Positions 1 to 8,488 of a stretch of 64,000 bases of DNA are shown here, in pieces; positions within the stretch are counted from its first letter, which is position 1, and every line of letters starts with the position of its first letter. The DNA is taken from NCBI GenBank assembly GCA_021202075.1, contig JAJQDT010000110.1, forward strand, positions 8,011-72,010, read 5' to 3'. The translations under genes were made by a program, and so were the position numbers. The DNA comes from Lachnospiraceae bacterium. Its GTDB lineage: Bacteria; Bacillota; Clostridia; Lachnospirales; Lachnospiraceae. A model generated the notes under the pieces. It ran no database searches. It saw only the letters and a program-made list of their open reading frames with translations, and was not told the origin of the DNA.

Positions 1-140
1 CCATTGCCGCCAGGCAATTTCTAATGCGCGGCTCTCCTTATATGTCCTGCATCGGTTTTTGATGCAGGACGAAGGCCGCGCCATTGCCGCCAGGCAATTT
101 CTAATGCGCGGCTCTCCTTATATGTCCTGCATCGGACGGA
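1..140 (-). repeat. Two tandem copies of a palindromic intergenic element (site A)
   Basis: Bases 1-55 recur exactly at 81-135, giving an 80-bp period. A perfect 10-bp stem lies at 44-53/61-70 (GTCCTGCATC and GATGCAGGAC). A second stem pairs 75-81 (GCCGCGC) with 106-112 (GCGCGGC) and encloses ATTGCC/GGCAAT. The same two-hairpin layout occurs at about 18955-19062, 22158-22266, 26478-26593 and 28761-28835. It lies downstream of the exporter permease gene. The first copy probably continues beyond the window edge. Confidence 0.8.
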
Positions 141-163
141 GGCCGCGTCGGGACTCTTATAAT

Positions 164-186
164 CTGCGATTCGCCCGTCAGGCGGT
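164..186. repeat. 23-bp dispersed motif, copy 1
   Basis: This stretch matches 49656-49678 in 22 of 23 positions. The resemblance continues upstream in weaker form as a short T-rich stretch. It contains short self-complementary arms. Function is unknown; it is probably part of another dispersed intergenic repeat. Confidence 0.6.
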
Positions 187-197
187 GCAGGATGGGT

Positions 198-221
198 AAG
201 GAACTGTCGCGGCAGTTCCTT
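198..221. other. Perfect 9-bp hairpin downstream of the exporter permease
   Basis: AAGGAACTG (198-206) pairs exactly with CAGTTCCTT (213-221) around a 6-base loop. It lies just past the stop of the minus-strand permease gene. No T tract follows on the minus strand, so it may be a transcript 3' end stabiliser rather than a classical terminator. Confidence 0.5.
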
Positions 222-3103
222 AGCACAGGCGTGAGCCCCCATGGGCAAGGTACATACATACACACGCCGCTCACTCAATACTCTTCAGCGACTCAACCAT
301 GTCGATCTTTTTGAGCTTAAAGTGCATCGCGAAGTTCACGATGATGGAGAACGCGACCGTGAACAGCGCGCTGTAAAGATAGCTCTTCGGGTAAATCGAG
401 CGCCCGAACATGCAGGTATCGACCTCGACCGTTGTGATGATAAACGCGTGCAGCGCCTTTCCGATCAGGCAGCCTGCGCCGACGCCCATGATCGTGGTAA
501 TCACGTTTTCGCGGTAGATATACGCGGACACCTCTCCGTCATAGAAGCCGAGCACCTTCAGCGTCGCCATCTCGCGCCGCCGCTCGTTGATGTTGATGTT
601 GTTCAGATTGTACTGCACAACAAACGCCAGCAGCCCGGCCGACACAATAAGTACGATGATGACCAGATCCAGAGCGCTTAGCATATTTTCAATCGTCTCC
701 TGCAGTGACTCGGTGTAGGTAATGCTCAGCGCCGCGTCACAGGCCAGCAGGGAGCTGCCAATCTCCTCGATCGCTTCCTGTCCTTCTTCCGTCTGTGCAT
801 TTTCGATACAGAAGAAAATGCTGTTATACTCCGGCTCTTCGCCAAACATTTCCTCGTAGAGCGCCGGCGTCAGATACAGGTAGTGATACAGATAATTCTC
901 GCAGATTGCCGCAATCGGGATCTTTGCCGTACCGCCGTCATCCAGGCTCAGAGTCAGCATGTCTCCGACGGAAAGGTCAAATTCCTTCGCAATCTTTTCT
1001 GTGATGATTGCGCCGTCATCGGTCAGCGTATAGTCCTCATCCTCTGTACGGCTGCGGAAGGTCAGGAATTCACTGATCTCCTCCATATCCTCCGGCACAT
1101 AGATGTAGATGGACCACTGTTTTCCGGTGCCGCTCGCGTCCTGCCCCGCAATGTCCATGCTCTGCATATAAAACCGCTTCCACGAGGTGATCCGCTCCTC
1201 CGACGCGACCTCATCCATCAGTTCGTCATAGTCCGCTTCCTCCGCGTCCGCGTCATAAATCAGCATCGCGTCATAGGTCTGCAGCTCACTGTACTGCAGC
1301 ACGCCGACGTCCCCGATCGAATCCCGCAGTCCGTAGCCGACCATCAGAAGGCCCATGCAGCCCCCGATGCCGAGGACCGTCATCAGCAGACGCCTTTTGT
1401 AACGCATCAGATTCCGGACCGTCGATTTCCAGTTAAAATTCAGATGCTTCCAGATCAATGGCACGTGCTCTAAGAACACGCGCTTGCCCTGTTTGGGCGC
1501 GGGCGGCCGCATCAGCTGCGCGGGCGCGGTCCCAAGTGCGCGGTAGCAGGCCGAAAGCGCGGCTCCGACCGTACAGCACAGGGCAATGCCGGAGGCAGCG
1601 GCTCCATATTCCCAGTGGTACGGCACCAGGATCGTCGGCTGATATTTGTACATGATCTGATAAGCAGTGATAATGATCCACGGAAACACCTTTTCCCCAA
1701 AGAGGACGCCGAACACGCTGCCGCCCAGCGTCGCCCAGAATGCATATTTCAGATATTTCTTCGCGACGTCCCATTTGCCGTAGCCGAGCGCCTTCAACGT
1801 GCCGATCTGCGTGCGCTCCTCCTCCACCATACGGGTCATCGTGGTCAGACTGATCAGCGCCGCGACCAGGAAAAAGATGACCGGAAATACCTGCGCGATA
1901 TTTACCATGCGGTCGGCATTCTCCCCATATCCCGTATTTTCCGGGAGGGAGCTGCGGTCATAGACATACCATTCGGGATAGCTGATATCCGCAAGCTCTG
2001 CTTTTGCGTCCGCGATCTTCTGCTCTGCTTCTTCCAGCTCCTCCTCCGCGTCCGCGATTTCCTGTTCGGCATCGGCGATTTTCTGCTCAGCCTCTGCTTT
2101 TCCTTCCTCATAATCCGCCCAGCCGTCCGCGATTTTCTGCTCATTTTCCGCAATCTCGGATTCCGCCTCGGCGATCTGTTCCAGCGCGTCCGCAATCTGG
2201 GACCGGGCATCCGCTAACTGGCTGCGCCCCTCTTCCAGCTGCTGCTTTCCGGAATTATATTCGGAGAGGGAGGAGTAATACTGCGCCCAGCCGTCGTCCA
2301 GCTCAGTCCGTGCGCTTGTCAGCTGCTTTTGGGCGCTCTCCAGCTCGGCGTAGCCATCGTCAACCTCCTCCTGCGCGGCGGCAAGCTCCGATTCCGAAGC
2401 CTCCAACTGCTCCTTCGTCGCCGCCAGCGTCGCCTTCGCCGTTTCCAGCTCTTCCTTCTGCGCCTCCAGCTCCTCTTTCGCCGCCGCAATTTGCGCGGCC
2501 GTCGCGTCGAGGGTGCTCTGCCCCTCCTCCAGCTGTGTCTTCGCGGACGCCAGAGCGGCCTCCCCCGCCGCGAGCTCCTGTTCTTTGGCCACGATCTCCG
2601 CAGAGGCCGCGTCCAGCGCGGATTTTGCTGTTGCCAATGTGCTCTCCTGCTCGTCCAGCTGGGATTTCGTCGCCGCCAGCGTTGCCGCAGCCGTATCCAG
2701 GGCCGTCTTCTGCTCCGCGAGTGCAGCTTCCGCCGCAGTCAGCTGCGTCTGGAGTGCAGTGGCGGCCGCCTGGGCCTTTGCAAGCGCCGCAGAGGCAGTC
2801 GAGAGAGCCGTATTTGCGGAATCCAGGGAAGTCTGCTTTGCCGTCCGATCTGCCTGTGCCGAATTCAGAGCCGTCTGCGCCGCTGAGAGCGCGGATTGCG
2901 CATTCGCCAGCGCCGATTCTTTTTCGGAAAGCGTACTCTTCGCCGCTGCCAGCACCGATTCCTTTTCGGAAAGCGTATTCTTTGCCGAGGTCAGTGCCGA
3001 TTCCTTTTCCGCAAGGGCGGCCTGTGCAGCTTCCAGCTGTGCCAGTTCCCCTGAAGCATCCGCTCCGGACGCCACTGCTGCGTCATACGCTGCCTGCGCA
3101 CTG

Positions 3104-3355
3104 CTCACCGCCGCAGCCGCGGTATCGTATTCACTCTGTGCCGTGTTTACCGCCGCAGCCGCCGTATCATAGGCGCTCTGGGCGCTGCTTACCGCCGAGG
3201 CTGCCGTGTTATATTCGCTCTGCGCACTGCTCACCGCCGCAGCCGCCGTGTCATATGTACTCTGTGCGCTGCTTACCGCCGCAGCCGCCGTGTCATAGGC
3301 GCTCTGGGCGCTGCTCACCGATGACGCCGCAGAATCATACGCGCTCTGCGCACTG
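3104..3355 (-). repeat. 42-bp tandem repeats encoding a coiled coil
   Basis: About six imperfect copies of a 42-bp unit encode 14-residue repeats of the form AQSxYDTAAAAVSS, exactly two heptads. The DNA is recognisable by recurring ACCGCCGCAGCCGC blocks. The unit length preserves both the reading frame and the heptad register, so copy number can change without breaking the coil. Confidence 0.8.
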
Positions 3356-3696
3356 TCCGCCGCTGCCTGCGCGGTATTATAGCTGGTGCGCAGAGCTTCC
3401 ACCTGTGCCGCCGCTGTATCATACGCGCTCTGTCCCGAAGCCAGCTCCGCCGCGCCTGCATTGTAGGTTTCCCACGCCGCGTCCAGTGCCGCGCGGCCGG
3501 AATCATAAGCGCTCTGCTGTGCGGCCAGCTCCTCCTTCGCCGACGCAAGCGCGGCTTTGCCCGACGCAATCTCCGCCGCAGAGGCGTCATACGTGCTCTG
3601 GGAAGCAGCCAGATCCGCCACGCCCTGCTCGTATGCGGCTTCGGCTGCCGCAATCTGCTCCTCGGCCGCCGCGATCTGCTCTTCGGCGGATTCCAG

Positions 3697-3699
3697 CTA
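3697..3699 (-). other. In-frame TAG stop inside the permease gene
   Basis: The + strand reads cta here, so the minus strand reads TAG. It lies between codons for Ala and Leu in an otherwise uninterrupted frame from 4929 to 271. One base change from CAG (Gln) or GAG (Glu), both abundant at this heptad position, would give this stop. Confidence 0.9.
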
Positions 3700-5025
3700 C
3701 GCCAGTCCTTCCTCGTACTGCGTCCAGCCCGATTCCACCTGCTCTGTGCCGGAGTCGATCTCCTTCTGCGCCGCCTTCAGCTTCTTTTTCGCCGCCTTTG
3801 CCTCGCTCTCATACTCGGCAAACGCACTCGCGTACTCCGACTCGCTCGTATTTAAGGTATCCAGCGCGGAAGACAGCTGGCTCTGTGCATCCGCAAGCGT
3901 CGACTCACTGTCTGCAAGCTCAGCCTCTCCGTCGGCGAGCTCCTCCTCGGAATCCGCCACGGTCGTCTTTGAATCCTCCAGCTCGGTCTTCCCATCTGCG
4001 AGCTGATCCTCCGCATCATAAAGCTCGGACTCCGCCTCATTAAGCTCCGACTCTGCCTCGGCCCTGCCATCTTCCAGCTCCGCCTTCGCGTCTTCGAGCT
4101 CCTGCCAGCCCTCCTCAACCTCAGACTCGGCCTCCGCGATTTCCGATTCCGCTTCCTCCGTAAGCTCCGTATACCGCGCCTCACAGCGCACATCCTCGAT
4201 GGCCTCGATCCGCTCCAAGACCTCTGCAACCAGGTCGTCATAGGCATCCGTGTAGGCCAGCTCCTCCTTCGCGCCCTCTACCTGTACATAAATAATGCTG
4301 TATACATCGGTATCAAATTCATCCGCGGTCACGTAGACAAAGCCGGACAGCGACCCGGTCCCGAGTGTCGTACTGCCGCGCTGGCTCGCGATATAGCAGG
4401 GGCTGTAGCCGGTGCCCGTGATCGTCAGCCTGCGGTTCACCAGAGCCGAGTCATCCTCATCCTCCACCGTAATCTCCAGCACATCGCCCGGCTCATATCC
4501 CATCGAATCCGCAAAATCCTGATCCAGAAAACACTCGCCCGCCTGCTCTGGAAGCGTTCCCGCCTCCAGGGCAACCTCGTTCATCGTCTCCGGAAACGCC
4601 TCCACATGGAGCACCGACTGCGACTCCTCGCCGCCCGTATACACATCCTCCATATACGTGCCTTCGACAGCCGCCACGCCGTCCACCGCCGCGATCGCCG
4701 CCACGTCATCATCCGTCAGCCCCAGCGTACTGATCACCCGGATATCCATCAGATTAGCGTCATCAAAATAAGAGTCCTCCGTGACGCGCATATCCGGCGC
4801 CGACGACTGAAGACCCGAAAAGAAAGACACGCCCAGCGCCACAATCAGAAATATGGACAAAAAGCGGTTCATGCTCTTTTTCACTTCCATGCGGAAGTCT
4901 TTGTTTAACGCGCGTTTTCTTTTTCTCATATCTTATCTGCTCTTACTTTATTGACCGGCCAGCCATTACATCAATATCCTTCACAGAGCACCTCTGAACA
5001 TCCAGACAAGGGAAGCTCTGTTTCA

Positions 5026-5730
5026 CTACCACTCAATATTCTCCACCGACATCGGCTCTTCGTTCAGATACAGGTCTGCCACCTGCCCGTTCTTAATCCG
5101 GATCACCCGGTCCGCCATCGGCGCGATCGCCGAATTATGCGTAATCACGATCACTGTCATCCCCCGCTCCCGGCACATATCCTGCAAAAGCTTCAGGATC
5201 GACTTTCCCGTCTGGTAGTCCAGCGCACCGGTCGGCTCATCACAGAGCAGAAGCTTGGGATTCTTCGCAAGCGCCCGGGCGATCGACACGCGCTGCTGCT
5301 CGCCGCCGGAGAGCTGCGCGGGAAAATTCTTCATGCGCTGCGAGAGCCCGACATCCTTCAGCACACGCTCCGCGTCCAGCGGATGGCGGCAGATCTGATT
5401 CGCCAGCTCTACATTCTCCAGCGCGGTCAGATTCTGGACCAGATTGTAAAACTGGAAAACAAAACCGATGTCATTCCTGCGGTAGCCCGTCAGCTTTTTC
5501 TGATTATATTTCGAGATATCATTGCCGTCCACCCAGACACTGCCGCTGCTCGCGGAATCCATCCCGCCCAGTATATTCAGAACCGTCGTCTTGCCGGCGC
5601 CGCTCGGCCCGACAATAACGACAAACTCGCCCTTGCCGATTTCAAAGTCAATGCCGTCCACCGCATGGATTTCCACCTCGCCCATGCGGTAAATCTTCGT
5701 CACATGCTCCAGCTTCACATATGCTTCCAT
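5026..5730 (-). CDS. ABC transporter ATP-binding protein, MacB/LolD family
   Basis: This 234-residue ATPase powers the adjoining FtsX-type permease. Walker A GPSGAGKT is at residues 41-48, followed by a Q-loop (GFVFQFYNL), the signature LSGGEQQR, Walker [13 protein letters not shown] and an H-loop His in VITHN. The length and the [12 protein letters not shown]-terminus are typical of the LolD/MacB/SalX group. It is transcribed first, 96 bp upstream of the permease start, with GAAAGGAAA as ribosome site and a good promoter at 5787-5815. The ATPase looks intact although its partner carries a stop codon. The exported substrate cannot be told from sequence; in Firmicutes such pairs often export or respond to antimicrobial peptides. 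Confidence 0.93.
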   Translation of the reverse strand: MEAYVKLEHVTKIYRMGEVEIHAVDGIDFEIGKGEFVVIVGPSGAGKTTVLNILGGMDSASSGSVWVDGNDISKYNQKKLTGYRRNDIGFVFQFYNLVQNLTALENVELANQICRHPLDAERVLKDVGLSQRMKNFPAQLSGGEQQRVSIARALAKNPKLLLCDEPTGALDYQTGKSILKLLQDMCRERGMTVIVITHNSAIAPMADRVIRIKNGQVADLYLNEEPMSVENIEW

Positions 5731-5786
5731 CGAAATTAGTTTCCTTTCTGAACAATACCAGGCTTCGCTCTTCCCAATGTATTTCT

Positions 5787-5815
5787 ATTTTAATGACTCT
5801 GACACAAAGATGCAA
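5787..5815 (-). promoter_or_regulatory. Sigma-A-type promoter for the exporter operon
   Basis: On the minus strand TTGCAT (5810-5815) and TAAAAT (5787-5792) are separated by exactly 17 bp, about 60 bp before the ATPase start codon. It is a good match to the housekeeping consensus. Confidence 0.6.
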
Positions 5816-5940
5816 TTCTTTTTATAAAATTTTAATAGTCTGGATTTTTCTTTTCCATAAATAATCTCAGGTAAAAGAGTCAGTCCTCCCCGTCCGCTAA
5901 AATTTCTATTGCTATTTCTTCCACTTCCGCTTATAATTTT

Positions 5941-5991
5941 ATGATACAAGGGATTCGAGAGCACGAAGTGCGAAGAAATCCGTAGTATCAT
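5941..5991. repeat. Long imperfect palindrome between exporter and ArsR genes
   Basis: ATGATAC (5941-5947) pairs with GTATCAT (5985-5991), GGATT pairs with AATCC, and the centre is GCACGAAGTGC. The GAA/TTC-centred core recurs in other intergenic palindromes of the window. It sits between divergent genes and could be an operator or a REP-like element. Confidence 0.6.
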
Positions 5992-6009
5992 TTTATCAGA
6001 TATAAAAAA

Positions 6010-6024
6010 GTCTGCTTCGCAGAC
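6010..6024. other. Short hairpin GTCTGC-ttc-GCAGAC
   Basis: A perfect 6-bp stem with a TTC loop lies 22 bp before the ArsR-family start. No T tract follows. In the message it could affect initiation of the regulator. Confidence 0.4.
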
Positions 6025-6046
6025 ACCCGATATTACATAGAAAGCA

Positions 6047-6577
6047 GTGATTCCTATGGGGAAGAAAAAAGAAAAGGAAAAGAAAAACAAGAAAAAGAAT
6101 GCGGACGCTTCTTTAAAAAAGCAAAAGAATAAGAAAAGCAGCAAACAGCAACAGGCTACCCTAAAGAGCTGCTCCCAAAAAATCAATGCGCAAAAAGACG
6201 ATATCTTAAAAAGCAACGCACCAAATGCACCAGAAAAATCAAGGAAGCAGTCCATCACCGATACGGCAAAGTGCAACTCTCCCGAAGCAGCAATGCAAAT
6301 GCTCCCGGTTTTTCAGGCGCTTTCTGATGAGAATCGTCTCAAAATCATGAATCTGCTCTCTGTACACGAGAGGACCACGCCGGAATTGCTGGAGCTGGTG
6401 GATGTTGTGCAATCCACCATGTCCCATCATCTGAAAATACTGACCGAGGCCGGACTGATCAGCTGCCGAAAGCAGGGGAAGCGCTCCTGCTACTCAATCC
6501 GCCCGGACACATTTGCGCAGATTGAGACATACTTTGCCTGCCGGATTTCGTCGGCAGCTGACACAGAAGAGCTGTGA
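6047..6577 (+). CDS. ArsR/SmtB-family winged-helix regulator with Lys-rich N-terminal tail
   Basis: This 176-residue protein has an ArsR-type winged helix in its C-terminal half, roughly residues 85-165. The diagnostic stretches are FQALSDENRLKIMNLL, TPELLELVDVVQSTMSHHLK (recognition helix) and LISCRKQGKRSCYSI. The first 60 residues are almost entirely Lys, Asn, Gln and Ser, which is unusual because ArsR proteins are normally about 100 residues. The tail may add non-specific DNA affinity. It starts at GTG 6047 or ATG 6056, neither with a strong ribosome site. The wing has Cys in the SCRKQGKRSCY context, but a classical ELCVCDL metal box is absent, so the inducer is unknown. It lies divergent from the exporter operon and upstream of a tiny membrane protein; either may be its target. 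Confidence 0.85.
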   Translation: MIPMGKKKEKEKKNKKKNADASLKKQKNKKSSKQQQATLKSCSQKINAQKDDILKSNAPNAPEKSRKQSITDTAKCNSPEAAMQMLPVFQALSDENRLKIMNLLSVHERTTPELLELVDVVQSTMSHHLKILTEAGLISCRKQGKRSCYSIRPDTFAQIETYFACRISSAADTEEL

Positions 6578-6645
6578 TTTTGCATATATACAATTTGGAA
6601 ACTATTGTAAATGATCTGAAAGCATCAAGGTAAAGGTGTGTACTT

Positions 6646-6813
6646 ATGAACCGAAACGAACGAGAACTGCACAACAACTGGGAAGAGTCCTGGGAACGAA
6701 CCGGATGCGGGCAGGGAAAAGGGTTCACGCCCGCACAGATTGTGCTGGTAATTCTGATTATCGTGCTGCTGGCGGCGCTGATCGGGATGGGCGTCGTGTA
6801 TCTGATTTTATAA
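6646..6813 (+). CDS. 55-residue single-pass membrane protein
   Basis: A short reading frame starts at ATG 6646 behind AAGGTAAAGG and ends at TAA 6811-6813. Residues 1-30 are polar and charged (MNRNERELHNNWEESWERTG, then a Cys). Residues 31-55 are a strongly hydrophobic helix rich in Ile, Leu and Val, ending YLIL. That layout (short soluble N-terminus, one C-terminal helix) and the good ribosome site make it likely to be real. It begins 69 bp after the ArsR-family regulator and may share its transcript. I do not recognise a family. A 75-codon frame over the same bases looks like a shadow, because it lacks these properties. Confidence 0.65.
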   Translation: MNRNERELHNNWEESWERTGCGQGKGFTPAQIVLVILIIVLLAALIGMGVVYLIL

Positions 6814-6883
6814 GCCGGGTATGTAAGAACGGCAGGCTACACAAAATTTTAAAAAACATATAAACAAATCCGCAAAACTATGA

Positions 6884-6993
6884 TATAATAAAACAAATTA
6901 CAGTAAAGAAACCATTATTTACCGGCGAGGATGGCGGGCCTACGCGCAGCAGCGCGAATGACCGGTCATCTGTTTTTTTAAAGGAGAACCATT
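6884..6993 (+). promoter_or_regulatory. Leader of citrate synthase gene: -10 element and hairpins
   Basis: TATAAT at 6884-6889 is a good -10, though no convincing -35 stands 17 bp upstream. The leader then holds CGCGCAGCAGCGCG, a 14-base self-complementary hairpin, and the palindrome ATGACCGGTCAT followed by a T-rich run (TGTTTTTTTA), ending 10 bp before the AAAGGAGAA ribosome site. The T run after a palindrome resembles a short attenuator. No known riboswitch class was recognised. Confidence 0.4.
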
Positions 6994-8361
6994 ATGGCAA
7001 TTAGCGATACTGATAAGAAAATCCGGGACATCCGGCTGGCGGAGCTCGCAAAATACTGCTACAGCTCCAGTGAATTTGACCTGAACCTGTATGCGGAATA
7101 TGATGTGAAGCGCGGTCTGCGTGAGTCGGACGGCAAGGGCGTCCTCACTGGACTGACGGAGATTTCAGATGTCGTCGCATTCCGCACGGAAAAAGGCAAA
7201 AAAATACCGGCCGATGGCCAGCTTTATTTTCAGGGCTACAATCTCATGGATCTGAAAAACGGCTTCGAAAACCGCAAGTTTAATTATGAGGAAACCGCCT
7301 ATCTGCTGCTCTTCGGCGCCCTGCCGAACCGGCAGCAGCTGGATTCGTTTCTGGAGCTTCTCGCTCAGTACCGCGAACTGCCGAACAAATTCGTGCGCGA
7401 CGTCATCATGAAAGCCCCCAGTTCAAATCTGATGAACGCGCTGCAAAGAAGCGTGCTGACCCTGTATTCCTACGATGAGAATCCGGACGACATCTCCGTT
7501 CCGAATGTACTCCGGCAGAGCCTGTCGCTCATCGCCACCCTGCCGCTGATTTCGGTGTACGCATACCACGCACACCAGCACTATCACAATGACGAAAGTC
7601 TGGTCATCCGCTACCCGGACGCCAGCCTTTCCACCGCGGAAAACATCCTGCGGACACTGCGCCCGGATGGGCAGTACACGGAGCTGGAGGCGCGTGTCCT
7701 TGACATCGCGCTTGTCATTCACGCGGAGCACGGCGGCGGCAACAACTCTACCTTTACCACGCACGTCGTGACCTCCACGGAGACCGACACCTACTCCGCT
7801 GTTTCTGCCTCCCTCGGCTCTCTGAAGGGTCCGAAACACGGCGGCGCGAACCTGAAGGTCGAGCAGATGTTTGCCGACATCCGCGAGCACGTAAAAGACT
7901 GGGAAAACGAAGAGGAGATTGCCGATTACCTGAGAAAGATCATCCGCAAAGAAGCCTTTGACGGCCGGGGCCTGATCTATGGCATGGGGCATGCCGTCTA
8001 CACCTGCTCTGACCCCCGTGCGGTCATCCTCAAGGAATACGCGAAATCTCTCTCCGAAGAGAAGGGACTCACCCGCGAGTTTATGCTTTATGAAAATGTC
8101 GAGCGGATCGCCCGCGACGTCCTGACGCATGAGAAAAACCTCCACAAGCCGATCTGCTGCAACGTCGATTTCTACAGCGGATTCGTCTATTCCATGCTCG
8201 GCATCCCGAAGGAGATGTTTACGCCGATTTTCGCGATCGCACGTATTGCCGGCTGGAGCGCCCACCGCATGGAAGAGCTGGTCAACGGCGGAAAAATCAT
8301 CCGCCCGGCCTACAAATACGTCGGCCACCATGTGCCGTACATACCGCTGGAGAAGCGATAA
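6994..8361 (+). CDS. gltA: Citrate synthase
   Basis: This 455-residue enzyme condenses oxaloacetate and acetyl-CoA to citrate. Catalytic-site stretches are present: HAEHGGGNNSTF near residue 245, GPKHGGAN with His near 281, YGMGHAVYT with His near 332 and VDFYSGFVY with the general-base Asp near 390. The C-terminal Arg and SAHRMEEL stretch is also present. The 455-residue length with a longer N-terminal part is common among clostridial enzymes. The start ATG has AAAGGAGAA in front. It appears to be a single-gene transcript with a strong terminator at 8402-8444. Aconitase and isocitrate dehydrogenase, which usually complete glutamate synthesis, are not next to it. Confidence 0.96.
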   Translation: MAISDTDKKIRDIRLAELAKYCYSSSEFDLNLYAEYDVKRGLRESDGKGVLTGLTEISDVVAFRTEKGKKIPADGQLYFQGYNLMDLKNGFENRKFNYEETAYLLLFGALPNRQQLDSFLELLAQYRELPNKFVRDVIMKAPSSNLMNALQRSVLTLYSYDENPDDISVPNVLRQSLSLIATLPLISVYAYHAHQHYHNDESLVIRYPDASLSTAENILRTLRPDGQYTELEARVLDIALVIHAEHGGGNNSTFTTHVVTSTETDTYSAVSASLGSLKGPKHGGANLKVEQMFADIREHVKDWENEEEIADYLRKIIRKEAFDGRGLIYGMGHAVYTCSDPRAVILKEYAKSLSEEKGLTREFMLYENVERIARDVLTHEKNLHKPICCNVDFYSGFVYSMLGIPKEMFTPIFAIARIAGWSAHRMEELVNGGKIIRPAYKYVGHHVPYIPLEKR

Positions 8362-8401
8362 GCAACTGCCGTTTTGGCAAATTAATTTAATCCCTCATCC
8401 T

Positions 8402-8444
8402 GCCTGTTTGAAGAGCCTGAAGTCTCCTCAAACAGGCTTTTTTT
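8402..8444 (+). terminator. Rho-independent terminator of citrate synthase
   Basis: GCCTGTTTGA (8402-8411) pairs perfectly with TCAAACAGGC (8428-8437), followed by seven T. It lies 40 bp after the stop codon and between convergent genes. Confidence 0.93.
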
Positions 8445-8488
8445 GCGCGAAGCGGTTCTCAACTGTGCGGTTATCATTTTATTCCGGT

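Larger units (their letters stand above)
271..4929 (-). pseudogene. FtsX/MacB-type ABC exporter permease with giant coiled-coil domain, interrupted by an in-frame amber codon
   Basis: Read as one frame this is 1,552 codons plus stop. It starts MRKRKRALNK, has TM1 at about residues 20-40, then an extracellular MacB-like domain, then a very long Ala/Glu/Gln/Ser heptad region to about residue 1000. Two FtsX membrane modules follow, with helices around continuous residues 1030-1150 and again near the C-terminus. One TAG at 3697-3699 splits the frame. The 410-residue upstream part ends QYEEGLA, and the same frame resumes at once with LESAEEQIAAAE. The downstream part (271-3621 from a GTG) has no evident ribosome site of its own. 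Family knowledge: such permeases pair with a LolD/MacB-type ATPase, here 5026-5730, to move or sense lipids or peptides at the envelope. Inference: a nonsense mutation, a sequencing error, or suppressed amber. A functional full-length protein is doubtful if the base is real. Confidence 0.85.

Noticed and set aside
2004-4043. A 679-codon plus-strand frame over the exporter permease
   Set aside because: It is almost wholly Pro, Arg, Ser and Ala, the complement of the Ala/Glu/Gln-rich coil on the other strand. It is a shadow of the real gene.
6636-6863. 75-codon frame overlapping the small membrane protein
   Set aside because: No transmembrane pattern, no ribosome site at the proper spacing and odd composition; the 55-residue frame is better.
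6884-6993. c-di-GMP or other known riboswitch before citrate synthase
   Set aside because: Conserved core bases of known classes were not seen; only generic hairpins are present.
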